Below the pieces are notes generated by a model, which made no database searches, was not told the origin of the DNA, and saw only the letters and a list, made by a program, of their open reading frames with translations. Shown in pieces: positions 17,031 through 25,976 of a DNA stretch of 64,000 nucleotides. Numbering within the stretch: position 1 is the first letter of the stretch; each line of letters opens with the position of its first letter. This DNA is from Alphaproteobacteria bacterium (GTDB lineage: Bacteria; Pseudomonadota; Alphaproteobacteria; UBA8366; GCA-2717185). The position numbers and the translations under genes are program-made. The stretch is from assembly GCA_012103325.1 (NCBI GenBank), contig WLWY01000006.1, forward strand, positions 186,001 through 250,000, given 5' to 3'.

Positions 17031-18674
17031 CTAATCCAGCTGAGCTGGAAAACTGGGCAGAGGGACTTCTATGCGTCCGCCGGAACCATCGGGAAGATAA
17101 ACGGTAGCGCGCGCGGGATCGGACAAGAAACGCTCATCACGCCCCAATGCGAATGCCAATAACCGGGAGAGCGGTAGCATCCTTGAATCGACACCCGGCG
17201 TTAGACCCGGCGCCTTTAAAGCGAACAGCGTCGAATACCCATCGATATAATCATCGGCCGTCATCTTCGACGCGTTTGCCGCATTCGGTTCGACCACGTT
17301 AATACGGGAACCATGGTCACCATGAACGACGATGACCGCGCGCTCATACGTGCCATTTCGCTTCATCACATCGAATAGAGCCTCCAGCTCACGCATGGTG
17401 CAGCGGATTTGGTCGAAATATTCGACATAGCGTTGACGCCGCGACGCGTCCGAATTGCCGCCATCACTACGCAAGCGCAGGCTCCAAGACGAAATTGGCG
17501 ATCGAACTTCGCATGTCGGCGTGTAAACATAGGGATAGTGAGGAGTCAGCAGATGCGCGAAGAACAACGTCCCACTCTCCGCCAGAGCGATATCACGCTT
17601 GATCCGCCGCAGGATCGGTGCGATTGCTATCGGGCCAACTCTGCCATGCCACAACCCGAGACGCGGTAGCAATATGTCGCGCTGACTCAGCCAGAGATTG
17701 ATGGGCTCCGCTAGCAGCTTAACGACCTTTATCAATGCTAAAGAGCTATAGTACATATTGATAATAAATTTTACTCTTTCAAATACAGAAAGAGATTTTA
17801 TCGCCAGTTCATCAATATTATCTGGCTTATATACAACGCATTTATTTGTTTTCATTTCCAAATTTCGGCAAAAATCGAAATAACCAGACTGATATAATTT
17901 CATATTATATTTGCGATTAGAAATTTTCTCTAAGTAGGTATTCCGATCGATTGCGAATCCGTACCGCTTCTTCACAAGATGCGTGTCCGGATCTTCCGTG
18001 CTGTCGAAATTCAGCGCGCTCGCCAGGGAAGACGGGGTCTTGAAGTATTGGCTGTACGCATGGCTGAAGAGACGGAACCCGGCGCGGGTGTAAAAATCGC
18101 GCAGCTCATCCCTAATAACCTCACCGCCCGGCAGCCGCGACGTCATACCTCCCAGGCCCATATGCTCGTCGAGTATCAGGTGAAGAATGATCGGCGGATC
18201 ATCCCCCAAAGTGCGGGGCGTTGCCGCAACCGGTCCGTCTTGTCCCTCGGATTCAAGATTGCCGATGACGAGCGTTGAGAAGAGCATCGCTAGAAACGCA
18301 CCGATCAGGACCTTGTTGGTGTGTTCGCGCAAGAAAAACGCCAACGCCACGGCGATGAGCAGTGTTGCGGACATCGCGGCGAGCCGAATGCTCAAATCAA
18401 CCGTGCCGTACTCGAATACGGCATCGCCCAAAACAATCGAGATAAGCATTGCAAAGACCGCTGCGCGGAAAATTGATGACGGGATTTGCAGCAGCATGGT
18501 CAGAACAAATGCCACCGAACATAAAATCCCGACGACGAGCGCAATATCGGGGAAAAATCTGGAGTATTCGGCGTATATTATGTAGTTCGCGAAATGCGAA
18601 ACAATAATCAGCAAACAAGCAACAAAATCGTACAGTATCTTAGATTTTGAATACATCACTCTATGATTTTTCAC
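17031..18674 (-). CDS. Sulfatase/alkaline-phosphatase-fold membrane protein
   Basis: 547 aa. About five transmembrane helices occupy the first ~150 residues, followed by a periplasmic sulfatase-like domain: LILDEHMGLGG near the metal site, PSSLASALNF, HLLTPHYPYVY and VHGDHGSRI. This layout resembles phosphoethanolamine/phosphoglycerol transferases and surface-glycan sulfatase-fold proteins. The nucleophile position is not clear by eye. Codons at about 17740-18000 are AT-rich, unlike the neighbours. It follows the methyltransferase and LDPGTGS genes on the same strand (72-bp gap). Confidence 0.7.
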   Translation of the reverse strand: MKNHRVMYSKSKILYDFVACLLIIVSHFANYIIYAEYSRFFPDIALVVGILCSVAFVLTMLLQIPSSIFRAAVFAMLISIVLGDAVFEYGTVDLSIRLAAMSATLLIAVALAFFLREHTNKVLIGAFLAMLFSTLVIGNLESEGQDGPVAATPRTLGDDPPIILHLILDEHMGLGGMTSRLPGGEVIRDELRDFYTRAGFRLFSHAYSQYFKTPSSLASALNFDSTEDPDTHLVKKRYGFAIDRNTYLEKISNRKYNMKLYQSGYFDFCRNLEMKTNKCVVYKPDNIDELAIKSLSVFERVKFIINMYYSSLALIKVVKLLAEPINLWLSQRDILLPRLGLWHGRVGPIAIAPILRRIKRDIALAESGTLFFAHLLTPHYPYVYTPTCEVRSPISSWSLRLRSDGGNSDASRRQRYVEYFDQIRCTMRELEALFDVMKRNGTYERAVIVVHGDHGSRINVVEPNAANASKMTADDYIDGYSTLFALKAPGLTPGVDSRMLPLSRLLAFALGRDERFLSDPARATVYLPDGSGGRIEVPLPSFPAQLD

Positions 18675-18746
18675 TGATCCTGCTGACGATTATGGCGCAA
18701 TCAAAAAACCAAAGATCACCAGTGCGAGACATATAGTGTTCGATAG

Positions 18747-20144
18747 TCAATTAGCCTGCCGACGGTACCACACAAGCAGGCGGCGGTTTTCAATGACCTC
18801 ATTCGTTTCGACGATCTCCGCATGGGCCCGCACATCGGATAGAAAGGATTCACGATCATAGTCCGCGAAGATGTCTTCTCGGATTCGCAGCATCTCGCGA
18901 ACCATCGGATCCTCCTTTTCTACGAATTCTATGACACCCTGCGGGGCCAAGCCGATGAGCCACGCGACAACCTCGGGAAGCGGGATATTCCGCCCGATGA
19001 CGAGGTGATGCAAAACCGCATATGCAAGCAGGCCATTTGCGTTCGCTCGATCTGCGAGACTTTTGCGCTCGATACCGCGCCATCCCCGGCCCGGACTGGG
19101 ATCGGCCGCGTCCATGATCAGGGGAAGGAACGGCAAACCGTTCTCGTTCGCACGCGCGAAGGCGCCTTCAATAGCGCCCATATCGGTATCGAAACCAACA
19201 GCTTCCCGCGCACCAGCCTTTAAGGCAATCTCCGTATACACGCCCGTATTGCATCCGATGTCCCAAAGCATTTCCGGTTTAACGGTAGCCGCAAAACGAC
19301 GCGTGAAATCGGCTTTCGCTTCTGCGGCATCGGAGTCGTAACTGTTGTCCGACGCGTAATTGCGCCAAACGCTTTGCATGTTTTTAGCCGGTGTGAGTCG
19401 CGCGACCCAGTTTCGAAGCCCATCGATCATGAGCCGGAAAGACGCACGCGGCAATCGGCGCTCTTTGACCTGGTCGATCCGGGCATTCCTACCGCCCCGC
19501 GCATTCGCCTGAAATCGGACTGGCAACACGACGTGGGTCATGATTCGCCAGTTCAGCTTTTGGTGCCATGCAAGAAGTTGGTTCAGCTCATCAGCTCGAA
19601 TCCCTTCTAAATTGCCGCGGAGCCACGCGTTGAACCCAACGCCACGCAGCGCCGTCAGCAACAAAGGATTCAGAAAATGCATGCAAAATTGTTGATGCGC
19701 GGTCCAATAGTCGCCTTCCTGATAGCGGCAGAAAGAAAGCGCATCGATGAAAACCGGCGCCGGGCCGCGGAACTGAACGTTGTACGCCGACGCATCGGAC
19801 AGCGTCACATCATACGCCAAAGCTTCCATCAGCAAATCGAGCTGCAGCAGAGCAGCGGCCCGGAGCGCCGAAAAACACCACTCGTACGGATACGAGATGA
19901 ATGGCAGTACCGGATGTTCCAAGAGATATTTTGCGTCGACATCATCGAGCAGATCGGGAGTGACCTCCTCAATGCCGATAACCCGCTTGGCGGCAACCAA
20001 CCCGGTCAAGAGGCCGCTGTCGCGAACGAATTCATAATCCGCGGCACCGAATTCTGTGACACTCCGGAGGACACGGTCACCGGTCCGGTAAACTTGGCCT
20101 GAAGGGTCTCGAAATGAGGCGCCGTCTCGCCGCACGTTCGTCAT
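18747..20144 (-). CDS. NoeA-like class I SAM-dependent methyltransferase
   Basis: 465 aa. The N-terminal ~250 residues resemble nodulation protein NoeA/host-specificity methyltransferases. The SAM-binding domain follows (LWDIGCNTGVYTEIA near residue 290, then VGFDTD). Start ATG 20144 overlaps the upstream stop by one base (TGATG), so it is coupled to the small membrane-protein gene. It is likely part of a surface polysaccharide or lipid-modification module with the sulfatase-fold protein. The substrate cannot be read from the sequence. Confidence 0.75.
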   Translation of the reverse strand: MTNVRRDGASFRDPSGQVYRTGDRVLRSVTEFGAADYEFVRDSGLLTGLVAAKRVIGIEEVTPDLLDDVDAKYLLEHPVLPFISYPYEWCFSALRAAALLQLDLLMEALAYDVTLSDASAYNVQFRGPAPVFIDALSFCRYQEGDYWTAHQQFCMHFLNPLLLTALRGVGFNAWLRGNLEGIRADELNQLLAWHQKLNWRIMTHVVLPVRFQANARGGRNARIDQVKERRLPRASFRLMIDGLRNWVARLTPAKNMQSVWRNYASDNSYDSDAAEAKADFTRRFAATVKPEMLWDIGCNTGVYTEIALKAGAREAVGFDTDMGAIEGAFARANENGLPFLPLIMDAADPSPGRGWRGIERKSLADRANANGLLAYAVLHHLVIGRNIPLPEVVAWLIGLAPQGVIEFVEKEDPMVREMLRIREDIFADYDRESFLSDVRAHAEIVETNEVIENRRLLVWYRRQAN

Positions 20145-20377
20145 CAATTCCGATCCGAGCGATCGTCCTCAGTCGGTTCGGTGGCACTCTTCGCGGAGAA
20201 GAAGAGCTTAACCTTGCTCCAATATAGTTTCAGCACGACAAGGCCACCAGCAACCACGCCGATGATCCCTTGCAGTATCATGCTGCCGGTACCAGGGTCC
20301 AGGTAGGCGTGCGCGGGCGGAGCCGCAAATAACGCCAAGGCCGCAGAGGAGACGAATGCAACCTGTCTTGCTGTCAT
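20144..20377 (-). CDS. Small LDPGTGS-motif membrane protein
   Basis: 77 aa from ATG 20377. The frame is open to 20449, but this start gives a clean signal peptide (hydrophobic core, AHA cleavage) and has AGAAGAG upstream. The mature part opens YLDPGTGSMILQ, a conserved motif of small membrane proteins that accompany glycan-modifying genes. It is followed by one transmembrane helix (IIGVVAGGLVVLKLYW) and a charged tail. Function unknown; it is the first gene of a three-gene minus-strand set. Confidence 0.72.
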   Translation of the reverse strand: MTARQVAFVSSAALALFAAPPAHAYLDPGTGSMILQGIIGVVAGGLVVLKLYWSKVKLFFSAKSATEPTEDDRSDRN

Positions 20378-20612
20378 CGGTTTGTTCTTCTCTTCTTTGA
20401 TTGGATTTGATGCATTCCCGACAATGCCCGAGAACGCGAGTGTCGGCAATAATCCACTGCCACAAGTGTCAAGACGGCACCGCGATCGATACCGTGCTGA
20501 ACTTTGCGTGACCGGGATATTGTTTGTTCAGCTCACTCTTGCAACAGAACTGAGAACTTGTATTACTTTGGGGTACGGTAGCTGATCTGGAATAGTTGCG
20601 ATCAATTGAGCG

Positions 20613-21326
20613 ATGCTCAGTACACTGACGGTTGACCGATTACTGCATGTACCGGAGTCAAGGTTCGGCGTTTGGTTCCTGGGCACCGATATATGGGAGA
20701 CCTACGTTCTCGAGTTCGCGATCAACGATCTCAAGAATCTTATTGGGAATCGCAAAGCGTCCTATCCGGTCATCGTCGATCTTGGCTGTGGATCGGGACG
20801 GTCGTTTAAGCTCCTCAACAAACATTTTGCACCGGAGCTCATTATCGGCGCCGATATCGACACGGACATGCTACGCCTCTCGAAACAGGAAGCGAAGCGG
20901 CAGGGCCTCGAAGTCAGACTCATTCAGGGCACGAGCGCCAGCCTCGCGCTGGCTGATCAGTCGGTCGACCTGCTGTTGTGTCATCAGACGTTTCATCATC
21001 TCGTCGACCAACAGAGCGCGATTCACGAATTTCATCGCGTGCTAAAACCCGGCGGCTTGCTGCTTTTCGCCGAATCGACGCGCGCCTTCATTCACTCGTG
21101 GATCATTCGGCTGTTGTTTCGCCATCCCATGGACGTGCAGAAATCGGCATCCGAGTATCTTTCCGTCATCGAAAATGCCGGGTTCAAGATTGCCCCCGAT
21201 GCGGTGTCCTACCCCTATTTGTGGTGGAGCCGCACGGATTTGGGAATCCGCGAAAGAGTTTTCGGCAGACCGCCCGCTCCGTCCCACGAAGAAACGCTCT
21301 TAAACGTCGTCGCGGTTCGCAATTAA
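20613..21326 (+). CDS. Class I SAM-dependent methyltransferase (UbiE/Methyltransf_11 type)
   Basis: 237 aa. The SAM-binding motif VDLGCGSGRSFK is near residue 50, the acidic strand end GADIDTDM follows, and the post-motif LLCHQTFHHLVD and RVLKPGGLLLFAEST are typical of the Methyltransf_11 family. It is divergent from the small membrane-protein operon across 235 bp. The RBS is weak. The substrate is unknown; the neighbourhood suggests lipid or glycan modification. Confidence 0.8.
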   Translation: MLSTLTVDRLLHVPESRFGVWFLGTDIWETYVLEFAINDLKNLIGNRKASYPVIVDLGCGSGRSFKLLNKHFAPELIIGADIDTDMLRLSKQEAKRQGLEVRLIQGTSASLALADQSVDLLLCHQTFHHLVDQQSAIHEFHRVLKPGGLLLFAESTRAFIHSWIIRLLFRHPMDVQKSASEYLSVIENAGFKIAPDAVSYPYLWWSRTDLGIRERVFGRPPAPSHEETLLNVVAVRN

Positions 21327-21451
21327 TCCGACCGCACGTGTGTCGATGACCGCTGGCCCGACTTTTGTATATGTTTCGGACTTACACCAGGATGGCTCGA
21401 TTAGAGTTTGGCCGGAAGTGAACCGTGCTGACTTTCGATGTGCCGCCAATC

Positions 21452-21482
21452 GAGGAGCCTGGCGTATCCGGCCAAGCTCCTC
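21452..21482. terminator. Stem-loop between convergent genes
   Basis: GAGGAGC (21452-21458) pairs with GCTCCTC (21476-21482), extended by an inner GGC/GCC. It lies between the converging methyltransferase (ends 21326) and homocysteine methyltransferase (ends 21492) genes. There is no T-run, so intrinsic termination is uncertain. Confidence 0.35.
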
Positions 21483-21491
21483 GCGCTTCCG

Positions 21492-22445
21492 TCAGGCGAC
21501 GGCTTGGCCTTTCCGGCAGGCGGTAGTGATTGCCGCGATGTGACGGTGATCCGTCCCACAGCATCCACCGAGGACTGCCAAATTGGGCAGTTTGTTCCGT
21601 AGCGCGGCATATTCACCGCCCAGGACATGCGGATCGCCCTCATCAAGCTCTTCTGCCTCGTCCAGCTCCGCATGGCTTTTGGCCGATGCGTTGGCGCGCA
21701 GTCCCTGCAGACGAGTGACCCACGGCGCATCGGTTTCCAGCACGTGCGAGAAATGTGTCGGATGCGCGCAGTTGATCATGAAGTAGGCCGGGCCGTTTTC
21801 CGTTGCTGCATCAACTTGCTCGATTCCCTCTTGCAGCGTTTCACCCGTCGGCAGGCGGCCGTCGGTTTCGACCGTGTAGGAAATTACAGCCGGTATCCCT
21901 ACGGCTTGCGCCGCCCGCGTCAGACCGATCGCTTCGGGAATATTGGTCATCGTGATCGCCGTGACCATATCGGCCCTGGTATCGGCAAAGGTCTGAATTT
22001 GGGTCCTGTGGTAACGCTCGGCCTCGGTCGAGGTCATAACATCAGACGGGTCATAGCCATCCCCGCGCGGTCCGATACAGCCGCTGATAACCACGGGAGC
22101 GGTGCCGCTACTCTCGGTGCGTAGCGCGTCCAGCAAGGCGACGGACTGCCGGTTGGCTTCTGCGAGTTCTGTGCTGGAGTAACCGAGCTTGTCGCCCCAA
22201 TCCGCGCTGGCCCGCCAGGTCGCCGTCTCCAGAACAATGCCAATGCCGTTCTCGTTGGCAACAGTTAGATAGCTGCGGAAGTACCGCCGCAACGCATCGC
22301 GCCCGGTCTCGTCCTTGAACAGGTCGAATGCCGCAAAATGGGGCAGATCGAGTCCATAATGAAAGATCAACGTTGTCTCTATGCCGCCATCCGTCAGGAA
22401 AATATCATCCGACAACTGTGGCAAATTGCTGCGATACACACTCAT
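21492..22445 (-). CDS. Homocysteine S-methyltransferase
   Basis: 317 aa from ATG 22445, preceded by GAGGATACTAGA; the upstream extension of the frame is not needed. The family begins with DGGIETTLIF and ends with the zinc motif GGCCGTDHRH, plus an earlier Cys in SGCIGPRGDGY. It transfers a methyl group from S-methylmethionine, SAM or a betaine to homocysteine to form methionine. It appears to be a single-gene unit. Confidence 0.9.
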   Translation of the reverse strand: MSVYRSNLPQLSDDIFLTDGGIETTLIFHYGLDLPHFAAFDLFKDETGRDALRRYFRSYLTVANENGIGIVLETATWRASADWGDKLGYSSTELAEANRQSVALLDALRTESSGTAPVVISGCIGPRGDGYDPSDVMTSTEAERYHRTQIQTFADTRADMVTAITMTNIPEAIGLTRAAQAVGIPAVISYTVETDGRLPTGETLQEGIEQVDAATENGPAYFMINCAHPTHFSHVLETDAPWVTRLQGLRANASAKSHAELDEAEELDEGDPHVLGGEYAALRNKLPNLAVLGGCCGTDHRHIAAITTACRKGQAVA

Positions 22446-22796
22446 TCTAGTATCCTCGTTGGTAATATGACGTGATTTTCGTGGCGCGGTTTTTCCCACA
22501 CCAGCGTGATGGGGGCCGTCCAACGAGTGTTAAAAATGCGTGAAATCGCTGAGGTATGAGCTTTTCTGGCAAATTTTTCCGGAAAACGGGCGCGGGCATC
22601 ATTGCGCCAAGCGATCTACCGGCTTCGTCAACAGTTAAAGGGCACAATCGCGCCCCTGATCGACGGAGGCATGCAAAACGACTTCCAAGGCCAGAGCGGC
22701 TATTAATTCCAAAAAGCATCTTTGGAAAACTGCGTCGAATGTACAGTCCTTGTCGGCTTTGTCGTGCTGGGCGAGCTGGTACCGGCCAGCTACCGA
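22446..22796. other. Intergenic region, no gene seen
   Basis: 351 bp between two minus-strand genes. Small hairpins are visible (for example TTCCAAA...TTTGGAA near 22708-22728 and GCTGG...CCAGC near 22778-22794). They might end the metalloprotease/MBL operon. No open frame here has a credible start or motif. Confidence 0.4.
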
Positions 22797-24077
22797 TCAG
22801 CCGAAACTCAACTCGACTTTGCTATAAAATTCCGTAGACGCCCTCTTGATTTTGATTTTCTCTGACGATTCGTAGTTTGTATCCGACTTCAACGCCTCGA
22901 CGAGAGTGGCTCTCGGTACGGCCGTCTTCTTCGAATGACCGCGCACACCATGCTTGGTCGACATGACAGACGTCAGCCGATCGGGCTTGGTTGCCGGTCC
23001 GCGATTTTCGAAAAGTTCCCATAGTGTCTTGGGCGTCGCGTTCAAGCTACCGTGGTGCCCGACCTTGTATAGGTCCACGGTCTTCAGCTTGTCGCGAACA
23101 TCCGGTTGATCCAGAGCGTGCGACCAGTTCTCCCACTGCGCGTCGCCGGGAAACAGTAGGGATTTGCCGCCGACCGAAAACAGCAAAATCAAACTGGTAT
23201 TATTCATCTGCTTATCGAGCCGGCGCACAATCGGCATGAGCATGCCGCTCCGAATATTTCTGAGTCGCGTCCGTCCCCAGCGCGCCCAGGGGGGCAACTC
23301 GGCCGCAACTGTGCCAGGAAAAAGCGCATCGCTATCTTCGGCCGTGAGGCCTGCAACCGCTGCCGCCGCGTGTAAATGCCAGTACTCTTCCTCATGTCGG
23401 CTGCGCTGCTTTGCGATTTTGTCATTTTGCGCCAGTGTCGGTGGCCCCAAAACATCAACCCCAACGCCAGGCAAAATGTCTGACGTGCCGGCGTCCTGAC
23501 CGAAACAGACGTAGCGATGGTTTGCGCCCATGGACATGAGGTTCTTAACCGCGCTCTTGTTGGAAATGTTGTTCTCGCCCAAAAACGACAGCGCCTGGCG
23601 TGTGTTGCTATCGAACATCTGACGTTTTTCGTCGGCCTTCGCGAGGCGATATATGGCTTTCGAAAACGTGTTCATATTGACCAACGCTTTAGCGAACGCT
23701 CGCTGATGAGGGCTTGCCGTGGCGTCTGTTGGTGCGTCCGGATGCTCCGTCCAGGATTGCAGCACCAGGGTCGGATTGCAGGAAGAGATGATGTTTCCGG
23801 GCGCGTCACCCTTTTTATTCGTTCTGAAGCCGTAAATATGATCCTTGTGACGATGCGTCGCGACGACGACATCAAGCTTGCCGCCACACAGATCCTTTAT
23901 TTGCGCTGCAACACGCGACAGGTAGTTGGAAGGGCGGGACTCAGGCTGGCGCGTCGAGCCGAAGTCCACCAGGACATGGCGCCGCATCGAACCAGGATAC
24001 TGAAACCGGAGCAGAAAACAGTCACCAAATCCGACATTGAAAGTAAACAACGTCGCCGAACGGGGCGTGTCAGTCAT
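22797..24077 (-). CDS. ComEC/Rec2-like metallo-beta-lactamase-fold hydrolase
   Basis: 426 aa from ATG 24077, which overlaps the stop of the peptidase gene (TAATG). Metal ligands are plain: ATHRHKDH (H75, H77, D79, H80) and later GHHGSLNATP, the pattern of the MBL domain in ComEC-like proteins. There is no signal peptide or membrane segment, so it is likely cytoplasmic. Coupling to a zinc peptidase gene is unusual. The substrate could be a phosphodiester or small molecule; the sequence does not decide. Confidence 0.8.
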   Translation of the reverse strand: MTDTPRSATLFTFNVGFGDCFLLRFQYPGSMRRHVLVDFGSTRQPESRPSNYLSRVAAQIKDLCGGKLDVVVATHRHKDHIYGFRTNKKGDAPGNIISSCNPTLVLQSWTEHPDAPTDATASPHQRAFAKALVNMNTFSKAIYRLAKADEKRQMFDSNTRQALSFLGENNISNKSAVKNLMSMGANHRYVCFGQDAGTSDILPGVGVDVLGPPTLAQNDKIAKQRSRHEEEYWHLHAAAAVAGLTAEDSDALFPGTVAAELPPWARWGRTRLRNIRSGMLMPIVRRLDKQMNNTSLILLFSVGGKSLLFPGDAQWENWSHALDQPDVRDKLKTVDLYKVGHHGSLNATPKTLWELFENRGPATKPDRLTSVMSTKHGVRGHSKKTAVPRATLVEALKSDTNYESSEKIKIKRASTEFYSKVELSFG

Positions 24078-25816
24078 TATTCCCAACCTTCCTGACGATA
24101 GCGCGGCTCGCCGAAAGCACGCCGGCTGTGCAGACCGGCGAAGCTGCCGAATTCCGCCTCTCGATCCCACAAATCTCCTCGCTGCCATAAGCTCCTTAAC
24201 CGCTTTCCCTGTTCCTCATAATTGTCGATGCGGTTGTGGATATGGAATTTCAGACGGCCGAATTCATCGAATATCAAGGTCCCGCCGCCGACGATGTCGA
24301 CCGACTGATCGCCGGAGATAAAATCGAGCCCCTTGATACCAAGGTTCTCCAAGTCTGCTTTGCGGGCATTTTTCAGCAATTGATAGTATTCAGCCACGGT
24401 TTCGCGAAGCACGAATCCTTCGGGCCCGACGCGCCATACCGGACGCACCGAATTCAACCGTGTGAAAACATCTCGTTTCAAGCCGAGGATTTCATAGTTT
24501 TCCCACAAGAGTTTGAACATGCTTTCGGGGTTCCAGCGCGTGGAGTCCATATTTGCCGAGGTGTAGCTAATCTCACGCTCGTGCGTCCCCAGCCCCCATA
24601 CGCCTGGCTCGTCTTGCGTCCCCGCTGCCGCCGGGTTGATGCCGTATTCCGCGAAGGATTGCGTCAATGCCTTGCGGTATCCGTACGTATTATCATCTGG
24701 ACAGATCTGCCAATCGGCGGTCAGCGCGGCGCTTAAAAAATCGCTGAATTCCACATGAATCGGCGGCAAATAGTCGATTGCCCGGATCATCAGATTTAAT
24801 AGGTGAGCGGCTGCCCTGGCGCCTTCCTCCGCCACGCGCCAAGCCGAAACCCGCGTCGATTGGGCTTTACCGCCTTCATGTTTGATCTTGCCCGAGAGTC
24901 TGCTTTCCCAAACCCTTAGGTACGCGCGCATGACGGCAGCAACGAAGATTTCGCCACGGTCGTGCGGTTCCAGAAACAAATCGCCATGATAATGCTCAGG
25001 AGATGGAGCCAACTCAATCGAACGACGCAGCGCATCGCGGCCCATGCCGATGAGCGCTTGGCCCATTTGTTGCGCCAATCCGAATAGAAACCGGCCTTCC
25101 CTTATTGCCTTAAAGGCTTCATCGGTAGAGATCGTGCCCGCCGGTGTGGGATTGAGGTGTTTGCCAACGGCGAACTGCACCAGAGCTTCGTTTTTAAGTA
25201 TCTTGAGAAGCGCGATGACGTCCGCAAAACCTTCATGAAACGCCGCCTGATCGTGCGAGGACGGTCGCATCAATTGATTGCGCAGCCCGTCGATCAACGC
25301 GTGTGTGGTTTCATGCGCGACAATATCGTGGGACAGACAGGTAAACACCTTGTCGCTTTTAGGCCCCCTGATTGGAAAGTATCCGAAAGCGAGGCATTCG
25401 TCGTATTTCGAATAGAACGCGTTGGGCTCCAGGAAAGCATGTGGAAATACCTTGAGCTGATGACTGTTATGACCGAAGCCCCAGGAAAGATGCCGTCCAA
25501 GAGAGCGCTCGAACTCGAACAGCGTCGACGCAACGATGCCGTACACGTTCTGAGCGTGGAACGCGGGGTCGCCGACCAATCGGTCGAGGTCGCGTTCGGC
25601 GCCGAACCGTTCATCGTCTTCATCTATGTCGAACGCACCATAGAAACGGTCTGCCGAAGCATCATAATCAACGATTTCGATACGGCTGCTGCGCGGACCG
25701 GGCGCCAACGTATCCGCCGGTACGACAACGCGCGTGGTCAGCGCCGCACCTTTGTCCGTAACGTCGGGGTCTTGGGCTAAAACGGTTAGCCGGCGTGTCG
25801 CCGCTTTCTGTTCCAT
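24077..25816 (-). CDS. Gluzincin-like zinc metallopeptidase, large, uncharacterised
   Basis: 579 aa without signal peptide. HETTH at residues 168-172 and E195 in HEGFADV form a gluzincin (HExxH...E) zinc site, and a long C-terminal region has no recognised domain. It is translationally coupled to the MBL protein (TAATG) and sits downstream of a metzincin gene, so two unrelated protease folds share one strand. I do not recognise a named family. Possible roles are defence, effector processing or secretion. Confidence 0.7.
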   Translation of the reverse strand: MEQKAATRRLTVLAQDPDVTDKGAALTTRVVVPADTLAPGPRSSRIEIVDYDASADRFYGAFDIDEDDERFGAERDLDRLVGDPAFHAQNVYGIVASTLFEFERSLGRHLSWGFGHNSHQLKVFPHAFLEPNAFYSKYDECLAFGYFPIRGPKSDKVFTCLSHDIVAHETTHALIDGLRNQLMRPSSHDQAAFHEGFADVIALLKILKNEALVQFAVGKHLNPTPAGTISTDEAFKAIREGRFLFGLAQQMGQALIGMGRDALRRSIELAPSPEHYHGDLFLEPHDRGEIFVAAVMRAYLRVWESRLSGKIKHEGGKAQSTRVSAWRVAEEGARAAAHLLNLMIRAIDYLPPIHVEFSDFLSAALTADWQICPDDNTYGYRKALTQSFAEYGINPAAAGTQDEPGVWGLGTHEREISYTSANMDSTRWNPESMFKLLWENYEILGLKRDVFTRLNSVRPVWRVGPEGFVLRETVAEYYQLLKNARKADLENLGIKGLDFISGDQSVDIVGGGTLIFDEFGRLKFHIHNRIDNYEEQGKRLRSLWQRGDLWDREAEFGSFAGLHSRRAFGEPRYRQEGWE

Positions 25817-25976
25817 ACGAGACCAAGCCTCCCAAATTGCGACATATCGCCGGAGCTACAGTTTTCCAGGATGATATACCTTCACTCCGCGCTCGATTTA
25901 ATCACAGCCAGGTCCGGTCGAGATGTACGTTTCGGCGATCTTTGGTCTTTTATTGAAGGTTTAGAGCTAAAGTGGG

